Positions 28,484-38,445 are shown, counted from the stretch's first letter. The stretch: 64,000 nt of DNA from Methylibium petroleiphilum PM1 (GCF_000015725.1 NC_008826.1:434001-498000); one strand, 5' to 3'. Numbers and translations are program-made. The notes: generated by a model from the letters alone, not told the origin.

Positions 28484-29424
28484 TCCGTACTGAACCGCCC
28501 ATTTGGTCCTCCACACAGTCCATCGAGAAGACGCCGCAGCCTCGCGCCGTGTTGCGTTTGCTGCTGTGGCTGCACTTGGCGTTGGTTCCCTCATGGACAG
28601 CGGCCCAGCCCATTCAGATTCGAGACGACCGCGGCACCGAGCACCGCCTCGCCGCGCCGCCACAGCGCATCGTGACCATGCTGCCGTCGCTCACCGAGAC
28701 CGCCTGGGTGCTGGGCGTCGATTCGCGGCTGGTGGGCGTGGACCGGTACTCGAACTGGCCGGCCGAGGTCGCGAAGCTGCCGCACCTGGGCGGGCTGGAC
28801 GATGCGCAGATCGAGGCCATCGCGGCGCTCAAGCCCGATCTCATCCTGGCCTCCACCTCGTCGCGCGCAATGGAGCGGCTCGAAGCGCTCGGCTTCTCCG
28901 TCGTGCGCCTGAAGTCGGAGAGCCACGCCGACGTGCGCCGCACGCTCGACCTCGTCGCCCGCCTGCTCGGCAACCCCGACGAAGGGGCCCGGGTGTGGGC
29001 GCGCCTGGCGCGCGAGATCGATGCCGCGGCGGGGCGGGTACCGGCCTCGCTGCGCGGGCGGCGCGTCTACTTCGAGATCGGCGGCGGCCCCTATGCGGCC
29101 GGCACTACCTCGTTCATCGGCGAGACCCTGGCGCGGTTGGGGCTGGCGAACATCGCGCCGCCGGACCTCGGTCCCTTCCCGAAGCTGAACCCCGAGTACG
29201 TTGTGCGCGCCAAGCCCGACCTCATCATGGGCGTGCAGCGCGAGCAGTCGGCCTTGATGGCACGCCCCGGCTGGAATGCCCTGGCTGCCGTGCGTGAGCG
29301 GCGCTTGTGCGGCTTCGAGACGCCTCAGTACGAGATGCTGATCCGGCCCGGACCGCGCATGGGTGAAGCCGCCGGTCTGCTGGCGGACTGCCTGGCGCGG
29401 CTCGGGACGACGGCGACCCGATGA
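28480..29424 (+). CDS. btuF: Cobalamin-binding periplasmic protein BtuF
   Basis: 314 aa substrate-binding protein of the B12 ABC importer. The start is read as TTG overlapping the cobU stop (TTGA), giving a leader whose hydrophobic core LRLLLWLHLALVPSWTAAQ is a plausible signal peptide cut near residue 42. Class III binding-protein features: PQRIVTMLPSLTETAWVLG, GVDRYSNWPAEV, LGGLDDAQIEAIAALKPDLI. The long pre-region before the leader suggests a later start is also possible. Confidence 0.9.
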   Translation: MIRTEPPIWSSTQSIEKTPQPRAVLRLLLWLHLALVPSWTAAQPIQIRDDRGTEHRLAAPPQRIVTMLPSLTETAWVLGVDSRLVGVDRYSNWPAEVAKLPHLGGLDDAQIEAIAALKPDLILASTSSRAMERLEALGFSVVRLKSESHADVRRTLDLVARLLGNPDEGARVWARLAREIDAAAGRVPASLRGRRVYFEIGGGPYAAGTTSFIGETLARLGLANIAPPDLGPFPKLNPEYVVRAKPDLIMGVQREQSALMARPGWNALAAVRERRLCGFETPQYEMLIRPGPRMGEAAGLLADCLARLGTTATR

Positions 29425-30482
29425 GCATGTCCTTTGTCTCGACGAACCAGCCGGCGTTCGACGCAGCGATGGGCGACGCAGAGGCACGCCGCCGGCTCGC
29501 GGCCGGGATCGCACTGGCCATCGTCGTGGGCCTCGCCTGCGGCCTGGCCACCGGCTCGACGGGCTTCGCGCCCAGGGACTTCTGGGCGGACCTCAACGGC
29601 AACGACGCCGCGCTCCTGCTCGGACAGATCCGCGCACCCCGGACGCTGGGTGCCGCGCTGGTGGGTGCGCTGCTAGGCCTGTCCGGCGCGATCGCGCAAG
29701 GCGTCTTCCGCAACCCGCTGGCCGACCCCTACCTTCTTGGCAGCGCGGCGGGCGCGGGGCTGGGGGTGGTGCTGGTGCTTGCCGCCGCCGCACTGGGCGG
29801 CGCCACCATCAGCCTAGCCACCGTGGCCTGGATCGAGCGCGTAGGGATTGTCACCGCCGCGTTCGTCGGTGCGCTGGCGGGGGTGTCGCTCACGCTGACG
29901 CTGGCCAGTGGCGCCGTCCACACCCTGCGGCTGCTGCTGGCCGGCGTGGTGATCGGCGTGCTGCTGGGAGCCGTCAGCGACCTCATCACGGTCGTCTCGC
30001 CGGACGCGCTGCGCGGCAAGCAGGCCTTCATGCTCGGCAGCACCGGCTTTCTCGGCTGGAACGCGCTGGCGCTGATGCTCGCCGGCCTGACGCTGCTGCT
30101 GGTGCTGGCACAGCGGCATGCCCGAGCGTTGGATGCGCTGACGCTTGGCGAGGACAGCGCCACCAGTCTCGGCCTGAACCTCGGGAAAGTGCGACTGGCC
30201 CTGGTGCTGATGCTCAGCCTGGGCACGGCGCTGGCGGTTTCGCAGGCCGGGCTGGTCGCCTTCGTCGGGCTGGTCGCCCCACATCTTGTGCGGCGCCGCG
30301 CACCGGGCACGCACGCCTGGCTGCTGGTGGCCAGCGCCGGCATGGGCGCCGCAATCCTGCTGTGGGCCGACGTCATTTCGCGCGCTCTGATCGCCCCGGA
30401 AGAACTGCCCGTCGGGGTGGTCACCGCCGTGCTCGGCGGCAGCTATCTGGTCTGGCTGCTCAAGCAGAGGACCGCCTCATGA
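29421..30482 (+). CDS. btuC: Cobalamin ABC transporter permease BtuC
   Basis: 353 aa FecCD-family permease with about ten membrane segments. Family blocks are LGQIRAPRTLGAALVGALLG, GVFRNPLADPYLLGSAAGAG and GLVAFVGLVAPHLVRR. The ATGA overlap with btuF and the overlap into btuD mark a tight import cassette. It moves cobalamin or cobinamide across the inner membrane. Confidence 0.95.
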   Translation: MSMSFVSTNQPAFDAAMGDAEARRRLAAGIALAIVVGLACGLATGSTGFAPRDFWADLNGNDAALLLGQIRAPRTLGAALVGALLGLSGAIAQGVFRNPLADPYLLGSAAGAGLGVVLVLAAAALGGATISLATVAWIERVGIVTAAFVGALAGVSLTLTLASGAVHTLRLLLAGVVIGVLLGAVSDLITVVSPDALRGKQAFMLGSTGFLGWNALALMLAGLTLLLVLAQRHARALDALTLGEDSATSLGLNLGKVRLALVLMLSLGTALAVSQAGLVAFVGLVAPHLVRRRAPGTHAWLLVASAGMGAAILLWADVISRALIAPEELPVGVVTAVLGGSYLVWLLKQRTAS

Positions 30483-31282
30483 ACCCGACGCTGCAGGCGC
30501 TGGGCGTGGGCGTCCGGCTGGGCCGCCGCGACGTGCTGCATGCCGTGAGTCTTGGGATCGGCGGCGGCTGGACCGCACTCGTCGGCCCGAACGGTGCCGG
30601 CAAGTCGACGCTGTTGCGGGCCCTCGCAGGACTACAGCCCTTGGCGGCGGGGCAGGTCTTCCTGAACCCGGGCGCGGCGGCCCAGCCGCTGGATCTGCAC
30701 CGGACCGCGCCCGCCGACCGCGCCCGCGTGCTGGCCTGGCTCGCGCAGCAGGGCGAGGTCACCGGCGAGCTGACTGTGCGCGAGACAGTCGAGCTCGGCC
30801 GCATCGCCCGTCTCGGTCTGCTGGGCACGCCGGTCGCGGCCGACCGCAAGGCTGTCGACCGCGCGATGACCTTGACCGAGAGCTTGCCGTGGCAGCACCG
30901 GCGGCTGCACGAACTCTCCGGCGGAGAACGCCAGCGGGTGCTGCTGGCGAGGGTAATGGCCACCGAGGCGCCGATGCTGCTGCTCGACGAGCCGACCACC
31001 CACCTCGATGCGCCACACCAGGTGGCTCTGGCCCGCCTGTTCAGGCGTCTGACACACGACCGCTCGGCGCCGCGCGCGGTACTGAGCGTGCTGCACGACC
31101 TGCCCATCGCACTGCAGGCCGATCGCCTGCTGGTGCTGGATGCGGGCACGCTGCAGGCCGACGGCCCGCCCACTGATCCGGCCGTGCAGGCCGCGCTGGT
31201 GCGCGTCTTCGGCGGCGCCATCCGCATCGAGTCCGACGCCCAGGGCCGCCCGCGTGTCGCTCTGGCCTTGGACGCCACCTGA
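30479..31282 (+). CDS. btuD: Cobalamin ABC transporter ATPase BtuD
   Basis: 267 aa ATP-binding subunit. Walker A is [15 protein letters not shown], signature is [16 protein letters not shown], Walker B is [12 protein letters not shown], and the switch His is in [14 protein letters not shown] overlap with btuC. It completes BtuFCD, supplied from the outside by BtuB upstream. Confidence 0.95.
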   Translation: MNPTLQALGVGVRLGRRDVLHAVSLGIGGGWTALVGPNGAGKSTLLRALAGLQPLAAGQVFLNPGAAAQPLDLHRTAPADRARVLAWLAQQGEVTGELTVRETVELGRIARLGLLGTPVAADRKAVDRAMTLTESLPWQHRRLHELSGGERQRVLLARVMATEAPMLLLDEPTTHLDAPHQVALARLFRRLTHDRSAPRAVLSVLHDLPIALQADRLLVLDAGTLQADGPPTDPAVQAALVRVFGGAIRIESDAQGRPRVALALDAT

Positions 31283-31302
31283 GTCGCCCGGATCACCCGC
31301 CC

Positions 31303-31869
31303 ATGGACATCGTCAAGCCACCCACCGCACCCAGTCCGAAGGCCGAAGGCGAACGCCGCGGCCTGATCCTCGTGCACACCGGCCACGGCAAGGGCAAGAG
31401 CACGGCCGCCTTCGGCCTGGCGCTGCGGGCGCACGGCCGCGGTATGCCGGTGAAAATCTACCAGTTCATGAAAGTGCCCTCGGCCCGCTTCGGCGAGCAC
31501 CGCATGTTCGAGCAGCTAGGCATCCCGATCGAGGGTCTGGGCGACGGCTTCAGCTGGAAGAGCCGTGACCTCGAGCACAGCGCCCAGCTCGCCCGCGACG
31601 GCTGGGCACGCGCCGAGGAGACCATCCGGGCCGGCGAGCACTTTCTTGTCGTGCTCGACGAGATCACCTACCCGCTGCGATACGGCTGGCAGCCGCTGGA
31701 GCCCGTGCTGGCCTGCCTGCGCGAGCGGCCGGCCCATGTGCATGTGGTGCTCACCGGCCGCGATGCGCCGCAGGAGCTGATCGATCTGGCCGACACCGTC
31801 ACCGAAATGACGCTGGTCAGGCACCACCACCAGCAGGGCGTGCCGGCGCAGCGGGGCATCGAGGACTGA
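31303..31869 (+). CDS. cobO: Cob(I)yrinic acid a,c-diamide adenosyltransferase (CobO/BtuR)
   Basis: 188 aa CobA/CobO-type ATP:corrinoid adenosyltransferase with P-loop [15 protein letters not shown] and the [11 protein letters not shown] block. It attaches the upper 5'-deoxyadenosyl ligand during synthesis and salvage. It is evolutionarily unrelated to the two PduO-type enzymes at 58850 and 62271, so the window has three adenosyltransferases. TGATGG overlap with cbiB. Confidence 0.95.
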   Translation: MDIVKPPTAPSPKAEGERRGLILVHTGHGKGKSTAAFGLALRAHGRGMPVKIYQFMKVPSARFGEHRMFEQLGIPIEGLGDGFSWKSRDLEHSAQLARDGWARAEETIRAGEHFLVVLDEITYPLRYGWQPLEPVLACLRERPAHVHVVLTGRDAPQELIDLADTVTEMTLVRHHHQQGVPAQRGIED

Positions 31870-32771
31870 TGGTCGCCGCCGCCGCGCTCGCCCTGGCTTG
31901 GTTGATCGACAGTCGCTTCGGCGAGCCTCGCTCGGCCTGGCACCCGGTGGCCTGGTTCGGCCGCATCGCCGCGCCTCTGGGTCGTCGTGTGCACTCCTGG
32001 GCTGCACCTGCCGCCTTCGCGGCCGGTGCGGTGTTGTGGTGCAGCCTCGTCGCCGCTGTCGCAGGAGCGGCCTTCGCCGTGGAGCAGGCCGCCGGGGCAG
32101 CGCCGGCATGGATCGCGATCCCGCTGCTCGCCGCGGCACTGAAGCCGACATTCGCGTGGCGGATGCTGAACGACGAGGTGCGCGCCGTCGAAGCGGCGCT
32201 CGGGCAGGGGCTCGAACAAGGCCAAGCCCGCGTCGCCCGGCTGTGCAGCCGCGACGTCACCCAGCTCGACGCGGCTGCGGTGCGCGAGACGGCCATCGAA
32301 ACGTTGGCCGAGAACTTCAACGATTCGCTGGTCGCGCCGCTGTTCTGGTTCCTGGTCGCCGGCCTGCCCGGTGCCTGGGCCTGGCGCGCCGCCAATACGC
32401 TCGATGCGATGTGGGGCTATCGCGGCCCCTGGGAATGGGCCGGCAAATGGGCGGCGCGGGCCGACGACGTGATGGGCTATGTGCCCGCGCGCCTGGCGGC
32501 GTTGCTGCTGTGGCGGCCGAGCGTGGGCGTGGCTCGTCTCACGCGCGAGGCTCCGCTGACGCCGTCGCCCAACGGCGGCTGGCCGATGGCGGCGATGGCG
32601 TTTCGCATCGGGGTCCGGCTCGGCAAACCGGGCGCCTATGCCTTGAACGCGCAGGCCCCGGCGCCGGATGCCGCAGCACTGACGAATGCCTTGACGGTCG
32701 GCGAGGGGGCGGCACGCGGGGCGATCGCGGCTGCGCTGCTGCTGGTCGTGCTCAAGGTGAACTTGTGGTGA
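31869..32771 (+). CDS. cbiB: Adenosylcobinamide-phosphate synthase (CbiB/CobD)
   Basis: 300 aa membrane protein that joins (R)-1-amino-2-propanol phosphate to adenosylcobyric acid. Family blocks are WLIDSRFGEPRSAWHPVAWF, RETAIETLAENFNDSLVAPL, ANTLDAMWGYRGPWEWAGKW and ADDVMGYVPARLAALLL. Four or five hydrophobic segments. Coupled at both ends in the operon. Confidence 0.95.
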   Translation: MVAAAALALAWLIDSRFGEPRSAWHPVAWFGRIAAPLGRRVHSWAAPAAFAAGAVLWCSLVAAVAGAAFAVEQAAGAAPAWIAIPLLAAALKPTFAWRMLNDEVRAVEAALGQGLEQGQARVARLCSRDVTQLDAAAVRETAIETLAENFNDSLVAPLFWFLVAGLPGAWAWRAANTLDAMWGYRGPWEWAGKWAARADDVMGYVPARLAALLLWRPSVGVARLTREAPLTPSPNGGWPMAAMAFRIGVRLGKPGAYALNAQAPAPDAAALTNALTVGEGAARGAIAAALLLVVLKVNLW

Positions 32772-33799
32772 GCCCCGGTACGGCCGCCCGCGTCCACGGC
32801 GGTGCCGACGCACACGGTGCCGCGCGCTGGGACTTCTCCACCTGCGCCAACGCGGCGGGACCGTGCCCGGCCGCGCTCGCAGCCGTGCAGGCAGCCGACG
32901 CGACGCGCTACCCCGACCCGGCCGCCACGGCAGTCCGGCAGGCGCTGGGGGCACTGCACGACGTCGAGCCTTCGCGGATCCTGCCCGCCGCCAGTGCGAG
33001 CGAATTCATCCAGCGTGTCACCGCGGTCACCGCTCGGCTTTGGCCCGGTGCCGTGCGGGTTCCCCGCTTCGCGTATGGCGACTACGCGGCGGCCGCCGCG
33101 GCGTGGGGCCGCCCCTTTGTCCCCCAGGATGTCGAGGTCCCGGGCACGCCGTCGCAGTGCACGCTGCGCTGGCACGCCGATCCGACGAGTCCGCTGGGCC
33201 AGGACGGCGCTGTCGCCCGTGACGACTCCTATTGCTGCCCCGCCGTGCTCGACGCGGTGTACGCGCCGCTACGGCTTCAGGGAGCGTCGGCGTGGACGGC
33301 ATCCGCGCGCGATGCGGTCTTCGTGTTGCACAGCCCCAACAAGGCGCTGGGCCTGACCGGCGTGCGCGGCGCCTACGCGGTCGCGCCACGAGATCGCGGT
33401 GGCGCCGGCTACGACGTGCTGGCCTGCCGAGCCGCGCTGGAGGCTGCGGCGCCGTCGTGGCCGCTGTCGGCCCACGCCGAGGCCATGCTGCTGGCCTGGG
33501 CCACGCCCGACGTGCACGCCTGGGTGGCCGAATCACGCACCACCCTGGTGGCATGGAAGTCGGACCTGCTGCGGCGCCTGTCGGCACGCGGCTTCGAGGT
33601 GCGGCCGAGCGTGACGCCGTACGTCATCGTGCGCCCACCGCGCCCCGTGGCACCATCGCTGCTGCGCAGGCACCACGTCGCGGTACGCGACGCGACCTCG
33701 TTCGGCCTGCCGGGCTGGTGGCGCCTCTCGGCGCAAGCGCCCTCGGCACAGGACGCGTTGATGCACGCACTGGACCTGCTCGACGGGGGCCTGCCATGA
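32768..33799 (+). CDS. cobD: L-threonine-O-3-phosphate decarboxylase
   Basis: 343 aa PLP enzyme of the aminotransferase class I/II fold (called CobC in the Pseudomonas scheme, CobD in Salmonella). It makes the aminopropanol phosphate used by CbiB. The start is GTG overlapping the cbiB stop (GTGA). The PLP Lys is in HSPNKALGLTGVRGAYA near residue 193. N-terminal DFSTCANAAGPCPAALAAV matches the family's substrate-binding start. Confidence 0.93.
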   Translation: MSPGTAARVHGGADAHGAARWDFSTCANAAGPCPAALAAVQAADATRYPDPAATAVRQALGALHDVEPSRILPAASASEFIQRVTAVTARLWPGAVRVPRFAYGDYAAAAAAWGRPFVPQDVEVPGTPSQCTLRWHADPTSPLGQDGAVARDDSYCCPAVLDAVYAPLRLQGASAWTASARDAVFVLHSPNKALGLTGVRGAYAVAPRDRGGAGYDVLACRAALEAAAPSWPLSAHAEAMLLAWATPDVHAWVAESRTTLVAWKSDLLRRLSARGFEVRPSVTPYVIVRPPRPVAPSLLRRHHVAVRDATSFGLPGWWRLSAQAPSAQDALMHALDLLDGGLP

Positions 33800-35307
33800 A
33801 GACCGCCCTGATGGTCTGGGGTGCGAGCAGCGGCGCCGGCAAGAGTCTGCTCGCGACAGCACTGTGCCGCTGGGCCGCGCGCGAGGGCCTGGGCGTGGCG
33901 CCGTTCAAGGCCCAGAACATGAGCAACAACGCCCGCGTCGTGCCGCTGGCCGCGCACGGATCGGACGCGGAAGTGGGCGAGATCGGCTCGGCCCAGTACT
34001 TCCAGGCGCTGGCCGCCCGCGCGGCGCCGCAGGTGGACATGAACCCCGTGCTGCTCAAGCCCGAGCGCGACACGGCCAGCCAGGTGGTGGTGCAGGGCCG
34101 GGTCGACGCCGCGCTGTCGCGCATGCCCTGGCGCGAACGCAGCGCCCGGCTGGCACGGGCCGCGCGCGAGAGCTTCGATCGCATGGCCGCGCGGCATGAG
34201 GTTCTGGTGATCGAGGGGGCCGGCTCACCGGCGGAGATCAACCTCGCGCCGCAGGACTACGTCAACCTCGGCACGGCGCGCTGGGCGCGCGAGATCGCCA
34301 CCCTGCAGGCACTGCTGGTGGTGGACATCGACCGAGGCGGCGCTTTCGCCCACCTGCACGGCACCTGGGCGCTGCTGCCCGACGACCTGCGCACCAGTCT
34401 TGCCGGGTTCGTGCTCAACAAGTTCCGCGGCGATGCGGCACTGCTGGCACCCGGGCCCGATCGCCTGCAGGCGCTGACCGGCGTGCCAGTGCTGGGCGTG
34501 CTGCCGATGAACCGCGACCATGGGCTGCCGGAGGAGGACGGGCTGTACGGCGCGGCGTCGGGCCCGGCCGGTGGCCTGCGCGTGGCCATCGTCGCCTGGC
34601 CGCAGCTGAGCAACCTCGACGAATTCCAGCCACTGGCCGCCGTGGCATCGGTGCGCTGGGTGCGCAGCGCGGGCGACCTGGACGGCGCCGATTGGATCGT
34701 GCTGCCGGGCTCCAAGCAGGTCAGCGGTGACCTCGCCTGGCTGAAAGCGCGGGGCCTGGACGCCGCCATCGTGCGGCACGCCCGCGCCGGGCGGCCGGTG
34801 CTGGGCATCTGCGGCGGCCTGCAGGCGCTGGGTGCCTTGCTCGACGACCCCGATGGCGTGGACGGAGAGGCCCATGGCCCGCTGCCGGGCCTGGGCCTGC
34901 TGCCGCTGGCCACGCGCTATGCCGCGCCCAAGCGGCTGCGGGCCGCGCCGGTGCAGTTCGCGCCTCTGGCCCACCCGTGGCAGGCGCTGTCGTCCCGACG
35001 CTGGCCCGCCTACGAGATCCGCTGCGGACGCACGCAGTCCATCGCAGGCGCCGCCTCCGCGGCCACGCTGGCGCTGCACGATGCCGAGGGCCTGCCGATC
35101 GGCTGGTCGGCCGCCGCGGACCCGGGGCAACCGGACCGGCACAACGTGCTCGGCATCGCCACCCACGGGCTGTTCGAGGACGCTGCGGTGCTGCGCGCCC
35201 TCTTCGGCCAGCAGGTGGGCACGCTGGACGCCACTTTCGACGGCCTGGCGGATTTCATCGACACCCATCTCGGCGCGGCCACGCTGCGCGCACTCTTTCA
35301 CTGCTGA
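33796..35307 (+). CDS. cobQ: Cobyric acid synthase
   Basis: 503 aa glutamine-dependent amidase for side chains b, d, e and g. N-terminal ATPase: WGASSGAGKSLLATALCRW, then VAPFKAQNMSNNARV and EGAGSPAEINL. C-terminal amidotransferase has its Cys in VLGICGGLQALG near residue 337 and the His in NVLGIATHGLFED. ATGA overlap with cobD; cobT starts 3 bp after its stop. Confidence 0.96.
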   Translation: MKTALMVWGASSGAGKSLLATALCRWAAREGLGVAPFKAQNMSNNARVVPLAAHGSDAEVGEIGSAQYFQALAARAAPQVDMNPVLLKPERDTASQVVVQGRVDAALSRMPWRERSARLARAARESFDRMAARHEVLVIEGAGSPAEINLAPQDYVNLGTARWAREIATLQALLVVDIDRGGAFAHLHGTWALLPDDLRTSLAGFVLNKFRGDAALLAPGPDRLQALTGVPVLGVLPMNRDHGLPEEDGLYGAASGPAGGLRVAIVAWPQLSNLDEFQPLAAVASVRWVRSAGDLDGADWIVLPGSKQVSGDLAWLKARGLDAAIVRHARAGRPVLGICGGLQALGALLDDPDGVDGEAHGPLPGLGLLPLATRYAAPKRLRAAPVQFAPLAHPWQALSSRRWPAYEIRCGRTQSIAGAASAATLALHDAEGLPIGWSAAADPGQPDRHNVLGIATHGLFEDAAVLRALFGQQVGTLDATFDGLADFIDTHLGAATLRALFHC

Positions 35308-35310
35308 CCC

Positions 35311-36369
35311 ATGGATTCCGATTTCGACACCACCCTGCCTCTGCCCACTCTTGACCACGCCGCCCGGCGTCAGCATGTCCAGGCGGCGCTCGATGCCAAG
35401 ACCAAGCCGCTGGGCGCGCTGGGCCGGCTCGAATCGTTGGCCGTTCAGCTCGCGGTCGCGCTCGGCACCGACCAGCCCGCCTTGTTCGCACCGCAGCTGG
35501 TGGTGTTCGCCGCCGACCACGGCATCGCCGCGCGCGGCGTCTCGGCCTACCCGGCCGAGGTGACGCGGCAGATGGTGCTGAACTTTTTGACCGGCGGCGC
35601 GGCCGTGTCGGTGCTGGCGCGCCAGCACGGCCTGGCCCTGACAGTGGCCGACTGCGGCGTTGCCGCCGAGTTCGAGGCTCACCCGATGCTGGTGCGGCTG
35701 AAGACGGCTGGCGCCGAGCACGGCACTGCCGATGCAAGCCGCGGCCCGGCGATGAGCGAGGCGCAATGCCGCACCGCCATCCTGCAGGGCCGCCGCCTCG
35801 TCGCGGCGCTGCCCGGCAACGTGCTGCTGCTGGGCGAGATGGGCATTGGCAACACCTCGGCGGCCGCCTTGCTGATGGCCCGCCTGACCGGCGCGCCGCT
35901 GCAGGTGTGCACCGGCCGTGGCACGGGTCTCGACGATGCAGGCCTCGCCGCCAAGCGCGCGGTGCTGGCCGAGGCACTGGAGGCCAACGCCCAGGCGACG
36001 CGGCCGCTGCAGGCCCTGGCCGCACTCGGTGGCCTGGAGATCGCCACCATGGTCGGCGCGGTGCAGCAGGCTGCGGTGAGCGGGCGCGTGATCGTGGTCG
36101 ACGGCTTCATCACGACAGCCGCCGTGGCGGTGGCGGCCGCGCTGCAGCCCGCCGTGCTCGCCCACTGCGTCTTCGCGCACCGTTCGCAGGAGACCGGGCA
36201 CACGCACTGGCTGCAGCGCCTGGGTGTGCAGCCGCTGCTGGACCTGGACCTGCGACTCGGCGAAGGCTCGGGCGCCGCGCTGGCATGGCCGCTGCTCGAC
36301 TCCGCCTGCCGCGTGCTGGCCGAGATGGCCAGCTTCGCCTCGGCCGGGGTCAGCCAGCGCACGCCATGA
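35311..36369 (+). CDS. cobT: Nicotinate-nucleotide--dimethylbenzimidazole phosphoribosyltransferase
   Basis: 352 aa. It activates the lower ligand base to alpha-ribazole phosphate; dimethylbenzimidazole would come from BluB (left edge of the window). Family blocks: KTKPLGALGRLE, VVFAADHGIAARGVSAYPAE, GEMGIGNTSAAALLMARL and the C-terminal RLGEGSGAALAWPLL. Overlaps cobS by 4 bp. Confidence 0.96.
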   Translation: MDSDFDTTLPLPTLDHAARRQHVQAALDAKTKPLGALGRLESLAVQLAVALGTDQPALFAPQLVVFAADHGIAARGVSAYPAEVTRQMVLNFLTGGAAVSVLARQHGLALTVADCGVAAEFEAHPMLVRLKTAGAEHGTADASRGPAMSEAQCRTAILQGRRLVAALPGNVLLLGEMGIGNTSAAALLMARLTGAPLQVCTGRGTGLDDAGLAAKRAVLAEALEANAQATRPLQALAALGGLEIATMVGAVQQAAVSGRVIVVDGFITTAAVAVAAALQPAVLAHCVFAHRSQETGHTHWLQRLGVQPLLDLDLRLGEGSGAALAWPLLDSACRVLAEMASFASAGVSQRTP

Positions 36370-37169
36370 CGATGCTGGTGCGAGAGCTGAGGCTCTTCAT
36401 GCTGGCGCTGCAGTTCCTGACCCGCGTGCCTGTGCCGGCGTGGGTCGGCTTCGACCCCGCGCAGATGCGCCGGGCGGTTCGGCACTTTCCGCTCGTGGGC
36501 GTGCTGATCGGGGCCTTCAGCGCCGGCATCGCGCTGGCTGCCAGTCGGCTCTGGCCGCCTACCGTGGCGGCCGCGCTGGCGGTGGCCGCCACCGTGTGGC
36601 TCACCGCGGCCTTCCACGAGGACGGACTGGCCGACACCTTCGACGCGCTGCTGGGCGCCGCCCCGCGCGACAAGGCGCTGGCAATCATGAAGGATTCGCG
36701 CATCGGCACCTACGGCGCCGTGGCGCTCGTGCTGTCGCTGCTGCTGCGTACGCTTTTGCTAGCCGAACTGATGGCACGCGATCCGGCGGCGGCCGCCGTC
36801 ATCCTGATCGCCGCCCACGCGAGCGGGCGCAGCGCTGCAGTGGCGTTGATGGCGGCCCTGCCCTATGCGCGCACTGAGGAGGGTGATGCGGCGCAGGCCA
36901 AGGCGGGCAGCGTGGCGCGCGATGTACCCGGCATCGATGCGGCATGGGCTGTCGCCGTCGGCCTGCTCACGCTGGCATTCGCGGCCTGGACACAGGCATC
37001 GCCGATCGCGGCGGGTGCCTCGCTACTGGCGCTGGGCTGCATGGTCCTCATGTTGCGCCACTGGCTTCGACGTCACCTGGGTGGCTACACCGGCGACACC
37101 CTGGGCGCCGCTGAACAGTTCGGCGAGGTCGCCGTCCTGCTGTCGTTCGCCGCGTCGGCGTCGGGATGA
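36366..37169 (+). CDS. cobS: Adenosylcobinamide-GDP ribazoletransferase
   Basis: 267 aa membrane enzyme that joins alpha-ribazole (phosphate) to adenosylcobinamide-GDP, the last assembly step. Signature blocks: ALQFLTRVPVPAW, FPLVGVLIGAFSAG, FHEDGLADTFDALLG, MKDSRIGTYGAVAL, and the C-terminal GGYTGDTLGAAEQFGEVAVLL. Six or seven hydrophobic segments. Confidence 0.96.
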   Translation: MTMLVRELRLFMLALQFLTRVPVPAWVGFDPAQMRRAVRHFPLVGVLIGAFSAGIALAASRLWPPTVAAALAVAATVWLTAAFHEDGLADTFDALLGAAPRDKALAIMKDSRIGTYGAVALVLSLLLRTLLLAELMARDPAAAAVILIAAHASGRSAAVALMAALPYARTEEGDAAQAKAGSVARDVPGIDAAWAVAVGLLTLAFAAWTQASPIAAGASLLALGCMVLMLRHWLRRHLGGYTGDTLGAAEQFGEVAVLLSFAASASG

Positions 37170-37717
37170 GCGGGCTGCAGCTGCACGCATGGCGACACCC
37201 CGCAGCGATCGGGGCGGAAGGCCGGTGCATCGGGCGGACGGACCTGCGCGTCGATGCCCGGCGTGCGAAGCGGCAGGCGCACCGGATCCGCGCCTTCGCC
37301 CGCCGCCACGGCCTGCCCTGCATCGTCGTCACTTCGCCGCTGGAACGCTGCCGAGCGGTGGGGCGCTGGCTGTTACGCTGGGGCTGGCGACACTGGATCG
37401 ACCCCGCGCTCGTCGAAGCGAACTTCGGCGAGTGGGACGGACAACCCTGGACGGCCGTTGCGCCCAAGGCGATCGACGCCTGGTGCGCCGACTTCGTGGA
37501 CCATGCCCCGGGCGGCGGCGAGCCCGTCGCATTGGTGCTGCGGAGAGTGCGGTCCTTCGATCCCGGCGAGGCACGGCTGCTGGTAACGCACGGCGGCTGG
37601 CTCTCCGCCGCGCTGTGGGTGCGCGATCAAGGCGGCGCGCGGCCGAAGAGCGAGCAGTGGCCGGCTCCACCGCGCCACGGGCAACGGATCGACCTTGAAT
37701 GGCAGCGGATCGCATGA
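37166..37717 (+). CDS. cobC: Alpha-ribazole phosphatase (histidine phosphatase family)
   Basis: 183 aa phosphoglycerate-mutase-like enzyme. Catalytic His in AWRHPAAIG (Pro replaces the Gly of the usual RHG), with SPLERCRAVG, EANFGEWDGQPW and LVTHGGWLSA as further family marks. It removes phosphate from alpha-ribazole phosphate or adenosylcobalamin phosphate. Coupled to cobS and to the next gene by ATGA overlaps. Confidence 0.88.
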   Translation: MSGLQLHAWRHPAAIGAEGRCIGRTDLRVDARRAKRQAHRIRAFARRHGLPCIVVTSPLERCRAVGRWLLRWGWRHWIDPALVEANFGEWDGQPWTAVAPKAIDAWCADFVDHAPGGGEPVALVLRRVRSFDPGEARLLVTHGGWLSAALWVRDQGGARPKSEQWPAPPRHGQRIDLEWQRIA

Positions 37718-38445
37718 TGAGTCGCGCCGACCCGCAACCGGCCGTCACGGCACCAGAGTGCGACTGCACGATCGCGAGCCAGCAAAGAGACTTCTCCGAA
37801 TGGCACCTGGGCCGGCCCCATTTCGCGGTATGGGCCCTCGCGCTGGAGGATCCAGCCCTGGACGTGCGCCTCAGACATGTTCGAACCGCCCTCGACGGTC
37901 ACCTGCTGCGCGGCTACGAGCGGCAGCCGCACATCACTGTGCACGTGTGCGGCTTCCCCACGACGACGGCACGCCGGAACGACGACTTCGCGGTCGACGA
38001 ACTCAAGGTGCAGATCGGCGCTCTTGTCCAGTCGGACATCGTCGCGTTCGACGTGCACGTCGGCGAGCCGTTCACGTTCACGTCCGCCGCATGCCTCTCG
38101 GTCGAGGATGCTGCGGGCAGCCTGACCCGCATTCGATCCCTCTGGGAACGGGCCGCGCCGACCTGGGACCGGACACACTATGTGCCGCACGTCACCGCCG
38201 GCCTCTATGCCGGCGCGTGGCCGTTGGCCGAGATCGAGGCGCGCCTGCGTTCGACTCCCTGCCCATCCCCCCTTGCCCTGCGAGTCCGTTCGGTCGACTG
38301 GATGTGCTACGACAGCACCCGGATTGCCGGTCCCCTGCGAACCCTGATTCGATTCGATCTTGAGCGCCGGCTGGCGCATGTCGTCGACGGCAAGCGGCTG
38401 CGACGAATGTTCGGACAGGGAGCGGGTCAACTCGAGCAGGCATGA
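37714..38445 (+). CDS. 2'-5' RNA ligase / cyclic phosphodiesterase superfamily protein
   Basis: 243 aa with the two HxT motifs of the 2H phosphoesterase fold: PHITVHVCGF near residue 73 and PHVTAGLY near residue 160. N-terminal RPHFAVWALALEDPAL and C-terminal RLRRMFG complete the domain. It starts inside the cobC stop (ATGATGA), so it is co-translated with the cobalamin genes. A B12-related role is not established; it may act on nucleotide-loop fragments or simply be carried along. Confidence 0.8.
   Translation: MMSRADPQPAVTAPECDCTIASQQRDFSEWHLGRPHFAVWALALEDPALDVRLRHVRTALDGHLLRGYERQPHITVHVCGFPTTTARRNDDFAVDELKVQIGALVQSDIVAFDVHVGEPFTFTSAACLSVEDAAGSLTRIRSLWERAAPTWDRTHYVPHVTAGLYAGAWPLAEIEARLRSTPCPSPLALRVRSVDWMCYDSTRIAGPLRTLIRFDLERRLAHVVDGKRLRRMFGQGAGQLEQA

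Noticed and set aside
29363-31282. Long plus-strand frame that includes btuD
   Set aside because: Only the part from the ATG at 30479 is BtuD; the upstream part is an out-of-frame reading of btuC.
34225-36207. 660-codon minus-strand frame across cobQ and cobT
   Set aside because: Gln/Arg/His-rich antisense shadow; both plus-strand genes are fully assigned.
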